Of a stretch of DNA of 64,000 nucleotides, positions 45,950 to 56,683 are shown piece by piece. Under the pieces are notes generated by a model. It searched no databases. It saw only the letters and a list, made by a program, of their open reading frames with translations, and was not told where the DNA came from. Made by a program: the position numbers and the translations under genes. The DNA lies in assembly GCA_951230915.1 (NCBI GenBank), contig OX579636.1, positions 5,471,001 through 5,535,000 of the forward strand. The letters run 5' to 3'. The stretch's first letter is position 1. Every line of letters starts with the position of its first letter. The stretch comes from Antitrichia curtipendula. Taxonomy: Eukaryota; Streptophyta; Bryopsida; Hypnales; Leucodontaceae.

Positions 45950-47080
45950 TCCGAAATTCATTGTAGTTGCTGATGTGGACAATTGTACGCTAGGGTTCGA
46001 CTAAAGATTGATTCGAATTCAACTAAAGAAGGACTACAATGCAACTGGTAAGAACAACCGGCGTGCAACTAGAGAATGACTCTCATGCAACTATAAATTG
46101 ACTCTCATGCAACTATACAGTGACTCGTATGCAACTAGAGAAGTGACTATGAGGTTTTAGACATCCGACATTCATCATAGTTGCTGATGTGGACACGTGT
46201 ACGCTAGGATTGGACTATCAACTGATTGGATTGCAACTAAAGAAGGACTAGAATGCAACTGGAAAGAACAACCAACATGCAACTATAAAATGACTCGCAT
46301 GCAACTATAAAATGACTCGCATGCAACTATAAAATGACTCATATGCAACTAGGGGGGTGAATGTGAAGTTTTAGACATCCGACATTCACCATAGTTGCTG
46401 ATGTGGACACGTGTACGCTAGGATTGGACTATCAACTGATTGGATTGCAACTAAAGAAGGACTAAAATGCAACTGGAAAAAACAACCAACATGCAACTAT
46501 AAAATGACTCGCATACAACTATACAGTGACTCGTATGCAACTAGAGAAGTGACTGTGAGGTTTTAGACATCCGACATTCACCATAGTTGCTGATGTGGAC
46601 ACGTGTACGTTAGGATTGGACTATCAATTGATTGGATTGCAACTAAAGAAGGACTAGAATGCAACTGGAAAAAACAACCAACATGCAACTATAAAATGAC
46701 TCGCATACAACTATACAGTGACTCGTATGCAACTAGAGAAGTGACTGTGAGGTTTTAGACATCCGACATTCACCATAGTTGCTGATGTGGACACGTGTAC
46801 GCTAGGATTGGACTATCAACTAATTGGATTTCAACTAAAGAAGGACTAGAATGCAACTGAAAAGAACAACCAACATGCAACTACAAAATGACTAGCATGC
46901 AACTAATATTTGACTCTCATGCAACTATAGAGTGACTCGTATGCAACTAGAGAACAACTAGCATGCAACTATAGAACAATTGACATCCTTCTACAGAACA
47001 ACTAGCATGCATGTATAGAACAACTGCCATGCAACTACGAAATAACTAGCATGCAACTATAGAACAGCTAGAACGCAACT
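45950..47080 (+). repeat. CACTA left subterminal repeats (192-214 bp units)
   Basis: GTTGCTGATGTGGACACGTG recurs at ~45966, 46180, 46394, 46586 and 46779, giving spacings of 214, 214, 192 and 193 bp. Within each unit ATGCAACTA-type 9-mers are spaced ~20 bp apart (ATGACTCGCATGCAACTATA). More isolated motifs continue to ~47080. The right side (50640-51580) carries the motif in the opposite orientation. Confidence 0.85.
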
Positions 47081-47130
47081 AGGAAACAATTAGAGTTTGT
47101 TTAGAAAATGAATATTTTCCATGAATGTTC

Positions 47131-47884
47131 TTAATATCTTGCAGATGCCAAGAGATTGTCTTCTACAGATAACTCTATAGCTCCAACCAGAGACGGGACA
47201 GTAGGTACAGGAGGCACATTCTCTGGAGCAGCGAGACCAGAAGTTTGAACAGTGGTGCTAACGAATACATCTGATGTGTCTACAAATTCTCGTCGAGCAC
47301 GAGGTTGCTTGTGTAATACTACTTTCCAATCTTCTTTCCTAAGCACATCAGATGCAAAGAACACTTGGGTTGCTTGGCTTGGAAAAATAAAATGATCAAG
47401 CATCTTCCGCATTTTGTGACGAAAGTTCACTACAAGGAAACCATCATTATCCCTAATGTATGTTGGATTTCCTCGATTGTCTAATGGATTTTTTCACCCA
47501 TTCACACCACAATAGTATCACGGGATTGCTAAGACATCCATAATCTAGTTTGAATATATCTTTCAATACTCCGACGTAGTGCACGGACACGTCTCAAAGA
47601 TCAGGAGCTGGAATTTTGAATACAGATGCAACATCGCAATCATATGTTTGCAATTGGTTAAAAGAGTTATTGTCAACCCTGAAGTGATTTCCAAAAGCTC
47701 TCATACGAGAATATCGAAGTGTCTTCTGCGATGGTCTGTTGGATAATAACATCCTATCTCTGTCCTCCAGAGTGTGAGCATCAGCACTATTATTGCAAAG
47801 AGCCGTTCTTATCCACGCATCAAGTGGTGCTGTGCTTGGATCAATTTCACTTCCTACACACACAAGATAGAAGTTCAAAATCAT
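47131..47884 (-). pseudogene. CACTA transposase fragment (DUF4216-type C-terminal part)
   Basis: Two open pieces in different frames, 47884-47594 and 47430-47131, are joined by a decayed stretch. Translation gives DVSVHYVGVLKDIFKLDYG then VILLWCEWVKK, and after the frame change GFLVVNFRHKMRKMLDHFIFPSQATQVFFASD then DWKVVLHKQPRARRE. This matches the DUF4216 region found at the C-terminal side of plant En/Spm transposases. The stop at 47594 is a TGA just before DVSVHYVG, one transition from CGA. The upstream transposase catalytic region is not present, so the gene is truncated. Confidence 0.7.
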
Positions 47885-47969
47885 AAATGTAAAGATTTCC
47901 TAGTAGCAAATACTATAGATGGTCAATTCCATCCACCTACCTCAGACATTAATTTTGAAGTGACGATAC

Positions 47970-48130
47970 TTGCATTTTAGTTGCATGTTAGTTGCAGTTC
48001 CCTTGCTGTTTAGTTGCATTTCAGTTGCATTGTGGTTGCACTTTAATTGCATTTTAGTTGCATGGCAGTTGCATGGCAGTTGCTTTTCAGTTGCATTTTA
48101 GTTGCTTTTCAAATGCATGGTAGTCAGTAG
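47970..48130 (-). repeat. Cluster of TAGTTGCAT motifs
   Basis: About ten TTGCAT/TAGTTGC motifs are packed within 150 bp between the DUF4216 fragment and the plus-strand gene remnants. They are the same motif as the subterminal repeats, here in the middle of the element. Confidence 0.6.
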
Positions 48131-48504
48131 TTTGCTATTCACACTAATTTCATATCAATATACTGCAACCTATCCCTGTTTTATTAAATAGATTCTACAA
48201 GTGGAAGAAGAAGTTAGTACAACTTACTTGACAAGTGGCTCCAAAATAGCAACATTATTCAGCACATAATTATGCGCTGCATCCCGCAATGCATGAGACA
48301 TTACAATTATCTGCAATCAAACCTCTCTAATTGTACACTTTGTAATTGCACATTCAATATACAGTAAATCTTGAGAATCTTTGAAGAGATTGAGAGTTTT
48401 ATATAGAATAAATAGGAATTCCTAGTCTCATCCCTCCATCCATCCAAAGTGGGTTGCAACTCTCATCTCTCTCATCCATCCATCCTGCTAGGATTCTGTA
48501 AGTA

Positions 48505-48690
48505 GAGGATTCTGTGAGCGAAGCGGAGGGTTCTACAAGCGAAGCGGAGGGTTCTACGAGCGGAGCGGAGGGTTCTGCGAGCGGAGCGGAGGGTTCTGCG
48601 AGCGGAGCGGAGGGTTTTACGAGTGAAGCGGAGGGTTCTGCGAGCGGAGTAGAGGGTTCTGTGCGAGAGGAGGGTTCTACGAGCAGAGCA
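48505..48690 (+). repeat. 21-bp tandem repeat (GAAGCGGAGGGTTCTACGAGC)
   Basis: About eight units of GAGCGGAGCGGAGGGTTCTGC or close variants. As 21 is divisible by 3, it gives a repeated peptide SEAEGST/SGAEGSA on the plus strand and a matching repeat on the minus strand. It could be a low-complexity N-terminal exon of the plus-strand CACTA gene, or only a minisatellite. Confidence 0.65.
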
Positions 48691-48912
48691 GAGTTCACAA
48701 GGAGCAGAAGTTTGCGGTGGAGGTGTTTCTCTGCGAGACTTTTTGGCTTCCTTAGGCTTCAAATGGAAATGTTTTCAGGGTCATCAGAATGGTACGCATT
48801 TGTAAGCCTTTGTGCCTTTATATTTATTAGGGTTTCGGGTTATTACATGAAATTGTTTATCAGGGAATAAACTAACTCTACAAGGACGCCTAAACCCTAA
48901 AGTGGCTGATGA

Positions 48913-50633
48913 ATGACTTCTAAGAGTAGTGTAGAAATGACGAATGCATCTATTGATTTAGGAATTAAATCATTTTTGGTGAAGTACTTTGGTGATAGGT
49001 ATAATCCTAAGCAAGAACTCATGGAACTAATGTTTTGTGTGGAATTGGCTATGCCATTTACAATTAATGATAATGGTTTTCAAGTTTGTAGAGTTTGTGA
49101 GATTTTGAACTATTCAAGCCAATTTGCAAACAACATAGAACAATAGTTTTCTTTATGCATTCTTTTGTGCTGGCGACAGAAAGAGTTCTTGAAGAGTTGA
49201 ATGAAGTAGTAATTGTTCATTGAACCATTATCTTGACTTCTTAGGTAGGTGAATGAGAATCGCTTGGCACGGATTCTATTGACTATGAGAAAATGAAGAG
49301 GGAATTGCGTCGAGATGCTAGAGTGGTGGAGCGAGCAGTACAAGTACAATCTATAAAAGCAACATCAAAGGAACTATAAGGGCCTCACTAAAATTAGGAG
49401 ATTGTCTTTAGTCTTCCAATGATGTTTAAGATTAGGTGGTTGTTTTTGTTTCCTAGTATTTCAGTAGTTTTTGTAAGAAGTTGTTGTAGCATTATAGAGG
49501 TAATTGAAGTTGCAAACTAATTGCCATGTAGTTGCAAGCTAGTTGCCAATTAGTTGCCATATAGTTGCAAGCTAGTTGGCATGCAGTTGCTACTTGCCAT
49601 GTAGTTGCAAAATAGACACAACATAGCATAGTATCCAAAGTAATGTTAGAAATCTTCATGTATTATGTGGCTCCAAAAATAGATGATTGTTTTTATATCC
49701 TTTTTTTCTAAAGCTATAATGTTGGTTGGTTTGCAGGGGAGCTTCAATTGCAAAGAGCAAAAGTGTGCAAGAATAGCATACTCAAGCTCCAGCATTGCCC
49801 ACACAGAAGAGTGCTAGAGTTAGCAGTGAAGACCTAAAAGCTATCAGTGAAGATGCAAATGCTGAAGATAATATGTCGGCTTCAGAGGGCTCTCACAGCA
49901 CTGAAGAAGATGAGTTGAATTTTTTTATGGAAATGAACTTCTTTTAAAGAAAACAAAGGTTCAGTGATAAGAATTTTCTCTTTTGTACATTACTTTTAAT
50001 ACTACTAATGTTGTTGTATTCTTTCAGGGAATGAAGACAATCAATTTGAAGAGGATGATAGTCGCGTATATGGAGAAGCCTCTGGTAGCAGAAAGAGATC
50101 CTTGCCTTCTCATCATGGTGGATTTGCAAGACAACCAATGCCCCAAAGCCCAGCTGGACAGTGGCAATGGGTACCAAGAACCACAGTCCATACCACCACC
50201 ACCTACCGAACCTCCACAACGGGCAATGGTTGAATTTCATGTTCCCCCTATTTCAGCTTTGTGGCAAGGGCATGTACAATCACAAGAAGTGGTGTGTCAA
50301 TCAGAGAGTGGTAGACGTTCTACTAGGCGCAAGAGGTACAGAGAGTTAGAGAAGAAAGCAGAAGAAAGAAGCAATAATGACAAAAGACCAAATGAATTAC
50401 ATGTGAAGTCAAATGGTCAAATTGATGCCTCTTCTTCTAGGAAGACTACTTGGGACCGAACTATGAGGGCTTTTGCCCCTTTGATCCTTGATATGAGTGT
50501 TATTCACTGGGATAAACACAGGTCACAAACTTTGAAAAAGCTCAGAGATATTATGGATCTTGAGTTTGAATATGTGGGGAATTCCCTTAGCAGCAACATT
50601 TTTTGGAATGCAGTGCAAACTAGTAGTATGTGA
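48913..50633 (+). pseudogene. Second CACTA gene remnant (TNPA-like, tentative)
   Basis: Plus-strand coding pieces: 48913-49144 (MTSKSSVEMTNASIDLGIKS...); a Lys/Arg-rich piece ~49290-49380; an acidic piece ~49800-49930 (NAEDNMSASEGSHSTEEDELN); and 50030-50633. The last piece contains SGRRSTRRKRYRELEKKAEE, then KTTWDRTMRAFAPLILDMS and SQTLKKLRDIMDLEFEYVGNSLS. Putative introns separate them. A basic, Ser-rich second protein that binds subterminal repeats is the usual partner gene in En/Spm elements; assignment here rests on position and composition only. The last frame runs directly into the right subterminal repeats. Confidence 0.45.
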
Positions 50634-51580
50634 GTTAGTTCTTAGTTGCAAACTAGTTGTACCTGAGTCAGCTCTCAGTTGCAAACTAGTTGTATATGAG
50701 TCAGCTCTTAGTTGCAAACTAGTTGTATGTGAGTCAGTCTTCAGTTGCAAACTAGTTGTATGTCAGTTGGCTTTGAGTTGCAAATTAGATGTATGTGAGT
50801 CAGTTCTTAGTTGTAAACTAATTGTATGGGAGTTGGCTTCGAGTTGCAACGTAGTTGCTCTTGAGTTGGCTCTGAGTTGCGAACTAGTTGCCTATGAGTA
50901 GGCCTTCATATGAGTTGGCTTAAAGTGGCAAACTAGTTGCATCTGAGTTGGCTTTGAGTTGCAAACTAGTTTCATGTAAGTTGGCTTTGAGTTGAAGACT
51001 AGTTGCATCTGAGTTGGCTCTGAGTTGGAAATTGGTAGCATATAAGTTGGCAATGTGTGCAAACGAGTTGCCCGAGGCAAGGTTTTTTTAGCAAATGAGT
51101 TGCACAGAAGTTGACATTGAGTTTCAAACTAGTTGTATATGAGTTGGCTTTGAGTTCCAAATGAGTTGGCTTTGAGTTCCAAATGAGTTGCATGTGAGTT
51201 GGTATTGAGTTGCAAATTAATTGTATGTGAGTCGGTTTTTAGTTGCAAATGAGTTCTACCTGAGTGAACTTTGAGTTGCAATTTAATTGCATATGAGTTG
51301 ACGATCAGTTGCATAGAAGTTATCCAGAAGTTGCTTAGAAGTAGCAAAGGAGTAGCACATGAGTTGAAAATTTGTCGCATAAAAGTCGCATACTTGATGA
51401 GTAGCTGGACACATCAGAAACTAGTCGCAGATCCCTCTGTAGTTGCATAGTAGTGGCAAAGAAGTCATACATCAACAGAATCTAGTTGCAAATAAGTTGT
51501 GAACAAGTTGCATATGATACGTCATAAGCGAGTGTATGCTAGTTGCAAAGAAGTCGACTACAAGTGCCTGAAGTATCGAA
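50634..51580 (-). repeat. CACTA right subterminal repeats (~33-bp units)
   Basis: TTAGTTGCAAACTAGTTGTA followed by TGTGAGTCAGCTC and variants recur roughly every 33 bp from 50640 to ~51300, then become more scattered. The TAGTTGCA motif is in the opposite orientation to the left-side ATGCAACTA motifs, as in characterised En/Spm elements. Confidence 0.85.
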
Positions 51581-51807
51581 TGCAGGACCTGACCTTACGT
51601 GGCAGTAAACTCCACGTCAGAACAATTCGTCGATGAAGTTTTTTGAATACTGTCCGATGACATGAACCCCTTGCGACTACACTGCAACTCATGCAACTTG
51701 TCCACTGCAACTGCAGGCTCCAGATTATCACCTAGTTGCAAACGACGTATGCAACTACAAAATGAGTTGCACAGTGCAGTCGCAGAACCCCTCGTTTTCT
51801 TGTAGTG

Positions 51808-51810
51808 GGC
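51808..51810 (+). repeat. Right CACTA target duplication GGC
   Basis: GGC directly follows the terminus TTTTCTTGTAGTG and matches 45755-45757. Confidence 0.85.
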
Positions 51811-52249
51811 GTACACTGAAGACAATACCTTCCATGAGCCAACCCTCGTGAATGACATTTTTTCCCACTTACATGATAGATACGATATAGAAGCACTTCA
51901 GCTTCTGAAGACTTTCGAATCGCAACAAGAACTGCAACGATTTTTGAGAAATAGCATAGTACGCGGCGTTGTAATCGAAGATGTAGACTAGATTGTGTAT
52001 AACTAGATAGATGTATAGAATTAAATACTGGAAGTTGTACAAAGCGAACGTATGTAATTATGTAAAGCCTTTATTAGTTTACCATGTACTTCAACGGATT
52101 TATAAAATATGTACATTTATTGTTTTCTTTCCACCTCGTGTATTGTTGCTTTGCCTTTGTCAATTTTTGTAATCTATTGGACCTTTTTGTAATAGTATAG
52201 AAGAAGCTTGTATGCTTAGATGGTAGGTAAAAGAGTGTTCTATTTTATT

Positions 52250-52460
52250 TTTGGTGAAGCCCTAAAGTCTGAAGTCCATTTTTTGGCCCAAAACACCCTA
52301 AACCACCACTTTTGCTATGTTCACCTATGAATTAAATTTTCCAATTTATTTTTTGAATCGAACCAAAGAATCTTGTTCTACACTTGTCTTAGATGACGTG
52401 ATAAAAAATTTGTGATGTTTGACCGTATGGATTGAAAGTTATTAGCATTCGAAGTAAAAG
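52250..52460 (+). repeat. Tail repeat shared by two hAT-like units, copy 2
   Basis: CCCTAAAGTCTGAAGTCC (~52260) is followed ~150 bp later by GTTTGACCGTATGGATTGAA then AGTTATTAGCATTCGAA (~52418-52457). This matches 36493-36690 in order and sequence and lies ~265 bp after the end of the split RING gene. Confidence 0.6.
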
Positions 52461-54040
52461 AAACAAATTTCATTTTTTTGTGGATTTTTTTGTCTACCCG
52501 GAGTCTTGGACCGCTCGGTGTCCCGATCTCCCCTGTTTGAGGTTATTGTGGCATACCCTTTGCTCCTAGGCACCGATTGGAATAGAAATTGTATTATGAA
52601 TAAACTCATAAGTTTATCTATCATTCCATGTTATCATTCTTATGAAAAAAATTTCAAAATTTTTAGTAAAAAATGAGATCATAGGAGCCTATCGAAAATC
52701 CATTTTGTCCCTGGCAGAAAGGACAATGAGAGTATGTTACTTTAGGGGCTAAGAAATAAAAACAGTAGAAATTCTTTACCAAAGCAAGAAATAAGTAACA
52801 AATTATTTGATTGCTTCATATTTGATGAAATCTCCTTTAAGTCTTTAGAATTAAACCAAAAAATAATTCACGTTTTGTAACTTTTGTTCTATTAGTTTTA
52901 ATGTTTTTTTAGTTGGACTATTGATTGACTACTCCCTCATGTTTGTTTTTAAATCCAAAGTTTACAAATTAAAGTATTGAGCATTTTCCATTTTTTCTCA
53001 AATGGCATTATGGAAATCAAATGATCAAAGTTTAATATCTTGCAATTGCTAACTTGATAAAGTCACACTACATGAAATTTATTTGAAAATCAATTGAAAT
53101 AAATGACTTTATGAATGGCGATCCTATACTTGAAAGTCTTAAATTGAATAGATTCTAATTTTTTTTTTTTTCATTTCATTTCAAGGTGAACATGGAGAAA
53201 TGCCAACTTGGATTTTTTTTTGGCAATAATTAGCATAGGGCCTACATGGCTAGATGGATTAATATTTTTGAATTTCTTGCCATATAGTCAGTGTAAAATC
53301 AATTTAGCAACTTCTCTAATTCGAAATTCAATAACAAACTTTAATCCCTAGAATCCTAGATGCCCAAGGCATGTTTTGAGCTTCTACAAATTTGCTCTAA
53401 ATTGAACAAAATGTTAACATTTTGATTAGGTGACTAGGCGTATCAATTCCAAAAAAATTGTAACCATATAAATTCAAACAAGACATATTAGGGGCTCATA
53501 GGTTGCTAAAACACAACAATATCACTTATAGAGTAAAAGATTATAATGTTTGAACATGAAGGTGTTAAAACTACAAAAATGATGTGAAGTCTTCCAATCC
53601 TCTTTTCAGTTTTCACAAGTAAAATTAAAAAAAATTTAGACCACAAAAATATGAGGTTAAATTGCCGAACATGTATAACCCCAAACAATTTATGGCTTTT
53701 AAAAATATACTCCATATTTTTTTTTAAATTAAAAAAAAATTTTGAATGTGATTTTTTCTCCAAGATCTTGTGTTTTCGAGGCACATTTCCAAAAGCTCTC
53801 AATGCTACAAGAAGTCAAGATTGCAATGGGTACCCTTGCACAAAGTCTTGAAACGAAAAATCACTATCATTTATTTTTAAGAATAGACTATTGATGCTAT
53901 AACTAGACTTCAAAAAGAACTTACTAAAAATAGCAACTTGGATACTACTAAAAATAGCAACTTGGTTAGGTTTTATTTAACTTCAAAGTTTTGCCAACAC
54001 CAGATTTGGGTGCTTCGGGCATTTAAGCAAAAAATCCAAT
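52461..54040. other. AT-rich DNA, no gene
   Basis: Long A/T-rich stretch. The phrase around 53536 (AAAGATTATAATGTTTGAAC) is a diverged copy of 6683. Small ORFs here are low-complexity Phe/Lys/Ile/Asn and unsupported. Confidence 0.4.
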
Positions 54041-54049
54041 CCCACCCGT

Positions 54050-54280
54050 CCAGTCTATTTTTCCGTCCACAGAACCGTCTAGTTACCCGTCCAGATGCCC
54101 GTCCACATGCCCGTCCAGTTTTCCATCCACATAACCGCCCCCCCTCCCGTCCACATGCCTGTCCAGATGCCCGTCCACCCGCCCGTCCACCCGCCCGTCC
54201 ACATGGTCATCCAGTTTTCCGTCCAGATACCCGTCCATCCCGCCCGTCCAGATACCCGTCCATCCCGCCCGTTCTGTGCC
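54050..54280 (+). repeat. CCGTCC array 4 (12-13-bp units)
   Basis: Units CCCGTCCACATG, CCCGTCCAGATG, TTTCCGTCCAG and CCCGCCCGTCCA are repeated ~18 times. The CCGTCC core is shared with arrays 1-3 but the unit is shorter. This may be the right-hand array of the RING-gene unit. Coding frames over it (Pro/Arg/His or Trp/Thr/Gly repeats) are artefacts. Confidence 0.75.
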
Positions 54281-54449
54281 CGTCGACGGAAGCTCGCGCG
54301 CCCGTCGGCGAAGAACGTCCATCCATTTCCGTAGTTTTCATCCTCTGTCAACGGTTCTCGTCCAGATTTCATCCTGACAGACGCCGGGGTTGAATCCTAA
54401 CGTCCGTCCGGACATGCTGACGAACGGACAGGACGTGACGGGGACAACC

Positions 54450-56330
54450 CTGAGAAACTGACATTGCTGTTGAGCGATCATTCTGATCACGAATCTGCCT
54501 TTCTGAAATACGAATCTGCCGTCATGAAACATCTCGCAGCGGGCAAGCGGAGGTGCCCGAAAAACAAGAAATCTGGCCCCCTTGGTTCGATCCGCGTGCT
54601 TGAATGCACACCATGACTTCCAAAAAATTACCTTACTTGTTACGGTATTGATCAGCGTTTGCTTGATTCAAAACATTTGGGCCTCGTGATTTACCTTGTG
54701 GGGAATTAAGTGTTTTCTATTTTCTGGGCACCTCTGCCCGCCTCAAACGCTGTCCATCTATTGATATTCCGACGTTGGGTCCTAGTCATACGGACAGATG
54801 GAGTTACAGTCGAGAAAATATTGGATCGTGTAATACACCCACTCGTGTTCTCAGTTTTGCCTGATTGGATGAGCTTGTGAGAATTTCCGCTCTAGGCTGA
54901 TAACTGATAACTGATTGTATTTTTATTTGACTCAAAACTAATACATCCATGATGAATTACACTAATTACAAAAATTGAGCATACTTATTCTTATTAATTA
55001 TGAATTGTTCATATTGGATCTAATTAGGATGTGAAATAGGATTCCAACATAATTCAGTATGAATTATTTGGATACTATATGAATGAGTCTTGAAATTTCA
55101 AATTTCGAAGTCTTTATAAAAATATTAAAGAATTGTTAAGTACTAGAAATAGGTACACCATAGAAGCGAAATGTACATTGTTAACTGCTCTAAGGTAAAA
55201 TTGAAACACAGTGATCAAAATAGTGAGATTGTTTTAGCACAAAAATAAACATTGCAAAACTTCTTCTTTTTGAAATTTGTAAAAACTGAGCTCAAAAAAT
55301 AATCTAATCGACTATTTAAAAAGAAATATGCAATGATTGTCTACTAAGAAATAAGCTCCATGATAATGATTACTCCTACATAACTAAATCCAAATGGAAT
55401 GAATCAATGGTTCAACTGTTGACAAAATTGAAATGTATGAGTAAAAAAATGTTTTTCAAGTTTTCCTTGAGTTTAGGAGTTGGTCTCTACACTAGATTTA
55501 GGACTTAGGGTGGCATAATTTTTGCTCCCAATCACCAACTAGTATATGAACCACATTCTCACACAAATAATAAATTATACTAATTTCAAAAACATTATGG
55601 AAACCATGTCAAAATTAAGGTCATATAAGTCCACGCAATATCTTGAGTGTCTTTTGAGGGGACTTTGACCTTAAGGGTTACTAAGAATAAATAAGTTGCA
55701 ACACTGAGTTGTACGATTATATTGGTCACACCACGTATACCTATCCAATTTCCCACATTGAATTTATGACTTTCGCCCCAAGAAATTGGAATGAAGCCAA
55801 AATGAATTTTGTTTACACTATATAATTTTTTAGAAACCTCAAATAAAAACACCACGTGTATAAAAACTATGAGAATGAAGATATGGTTTTTGATCATAAA
55901 ATATAACATACAAAAATAATAGAGTTTCCAAAATTCATTTGAACATTACAAATTACAATACCTATATTAAAAAATGTAGAAGAATGAAGGATAAATCATC
56001 TAATAGTCTATTGTAATACTCATAGTGATCCTAGGAATTCAAGGAATGCATGTTATTCAACAGTTCCTAGCATATTATAATTTAATAAATATTTTGGCAT
56101 GCTATATTCAGTATCCCTTAGAACATGACAGTTCAACATTGAGGATTCATTTCTTATGATATGTGGATAATAATCAAAAATTGAAGTTTCTACAAATCTT
56201 AGTGGAATTAGTACTAATTCTAGAATGCAAGTATGAATGTTGTAAAATAAATGCCTGAAGTTCAAAGTATGATTGTATAGGATGTTAGATTGGTAATATC
56301 CACTAAACTTGCAATACATAGACTATGATG
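54450..56330. other. AT-rich DNA, no gene
   Basis: Nothing recognisable. The ORF at 55595-55909 minus is hydrophobic and AT-driven, with no motif. This is probably the flank of the outer MULE-like element downstream of its basic protein gene. Confidence 0.35.
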
Positions 56331-56338
56331 AAGATGAA

Positions 56339-56683
56339 CTACATTGAAATATAGGAAAAGGTTTGAAACATTTTTACAATTGCAGCAACTTCGGATACAA
56401 CTTCATTTTGTTCTCCAATCGTGTCCTCCGACATTTCTTTCACTGCATGACGGACTTGTTGTACACCATCGTCCTCGCCACCACTCCCAACGGTTTTGAA
56501 TTGTAGAACTTTGCGCAGCTCTCCAGCAGTTGCCCCACCTGTCTTTGACATGATTTTCCTTCCTCGACTCATCCTAGATCTCCTAAGTGCCTTTCGAGAT
56601 GAATAGAACAAAGAACTAGGCCTCTTCCTTCTCTTTCTATACTGCAAACTAGAAGTTGGAGCGTCCCAAGTCTCAACTAGCAT
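56339..56683 (-). CDS. Small basic protein, element-encoded (copy C)
   Basis: Start MLVETWDAPTSS (56683) is chosen to match copy A; an upstream in-frame ATG exists at 56731. It shares the core YRKRRKRPSSLFYSSRKALR with copy A (YSSRK-x-L-x-RSR), followed by RSRMSRGRK, a KVL-x-F motif and an acidic tail ending KMFQTFSYISM. 114 codons, no intron needed. It is divergent to the SWIM transposase at 57586, with the start codons ~0.9 kb apart as in the inner element. Function unknown; a DNA-binding accessory or transposition regulator is plausible. Confidence 0.6.
   Translation of the reverse strand: MLVETWDAPTSSLQYRKRRKRPSSLFYSSRKALRRSRMSRGRKIMSKTGGATAGELRKVLQFKTVGSGGEDDGVQQVRHAVKEMSEDTIGEQNEVVSEVAAIVKMFQTFSYISM

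Larger units (their letters stand above)
45758..51807. mobile_element. CACTA (En/Spm) transposon, 6.05 kb
   Basis: The right terminus reads TTTTCTTGTAGTG, the inverse complement of the classic CACTACAAGAAAA. The left terminus is CACTGGAAGAAAAA, two mismatches from it. Flanking GGC duplications are exact and the interrupted host ORF is restored by excision in silico, so the borders are secure. Subterminal regions on both sides are packed with TGCAACTA/TAGTTGCA motifs, as expected for sites bound by the element's own protein. Inside are a degraded DUF4216-type transposase fragment (minus) and remnants of a second gene (plus). The element is probably non-autonomous because the main transposase catalytic domain is missing. 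Confidence 0.93.
43645..51991 (+). pseudogene. RING-finger / coiled-coil gene split by a CACTA transposon
   Basis: Coding pieces are 43645-45757 and 51811-51991, separated by a 6.05-kb CACTA element. The N-terminus (MDVEDVARGSGPGGDPPGG) has a three-fold GGDPPGGL-type repeat. A globular region (TLNAEEVMAKHGWLEADGPW...) then passes a frameshift at ~43890-43920. A coiled-coil segment follows (~44380-44950), interrupted by TGA 44415-44417, one transition from CGA. A RING-type finger lies at ~45225-45355: CIMC, then GTCSHLYHPVC and RCAQC. A WDPERLIFIRAPHP segment ends the 5' piece. Removing the insertion and one GGC copy continues the frame (EEEMA-YTEDNTF...) for 59 codons to TAG 51989-51991. RING domains often act in ubiquitin transfer; whether this one does is unknown. 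Confidence 0.75.

Noticed and set aside
48505..48690. 21-bp repeats considered as a CRISPR-like array
   Set aside because: Units are directly adjacent without unique spacers, and the genome is eukaryotic.
32400..54450. GGACG-rich tips at ~32.41 and ~54.41 kb as terminal inverted repeats of one large hAT element
   Set aside because: Similarity is limited to GACG-rich words expected from array composition, and no 8-bp target duplication was found.
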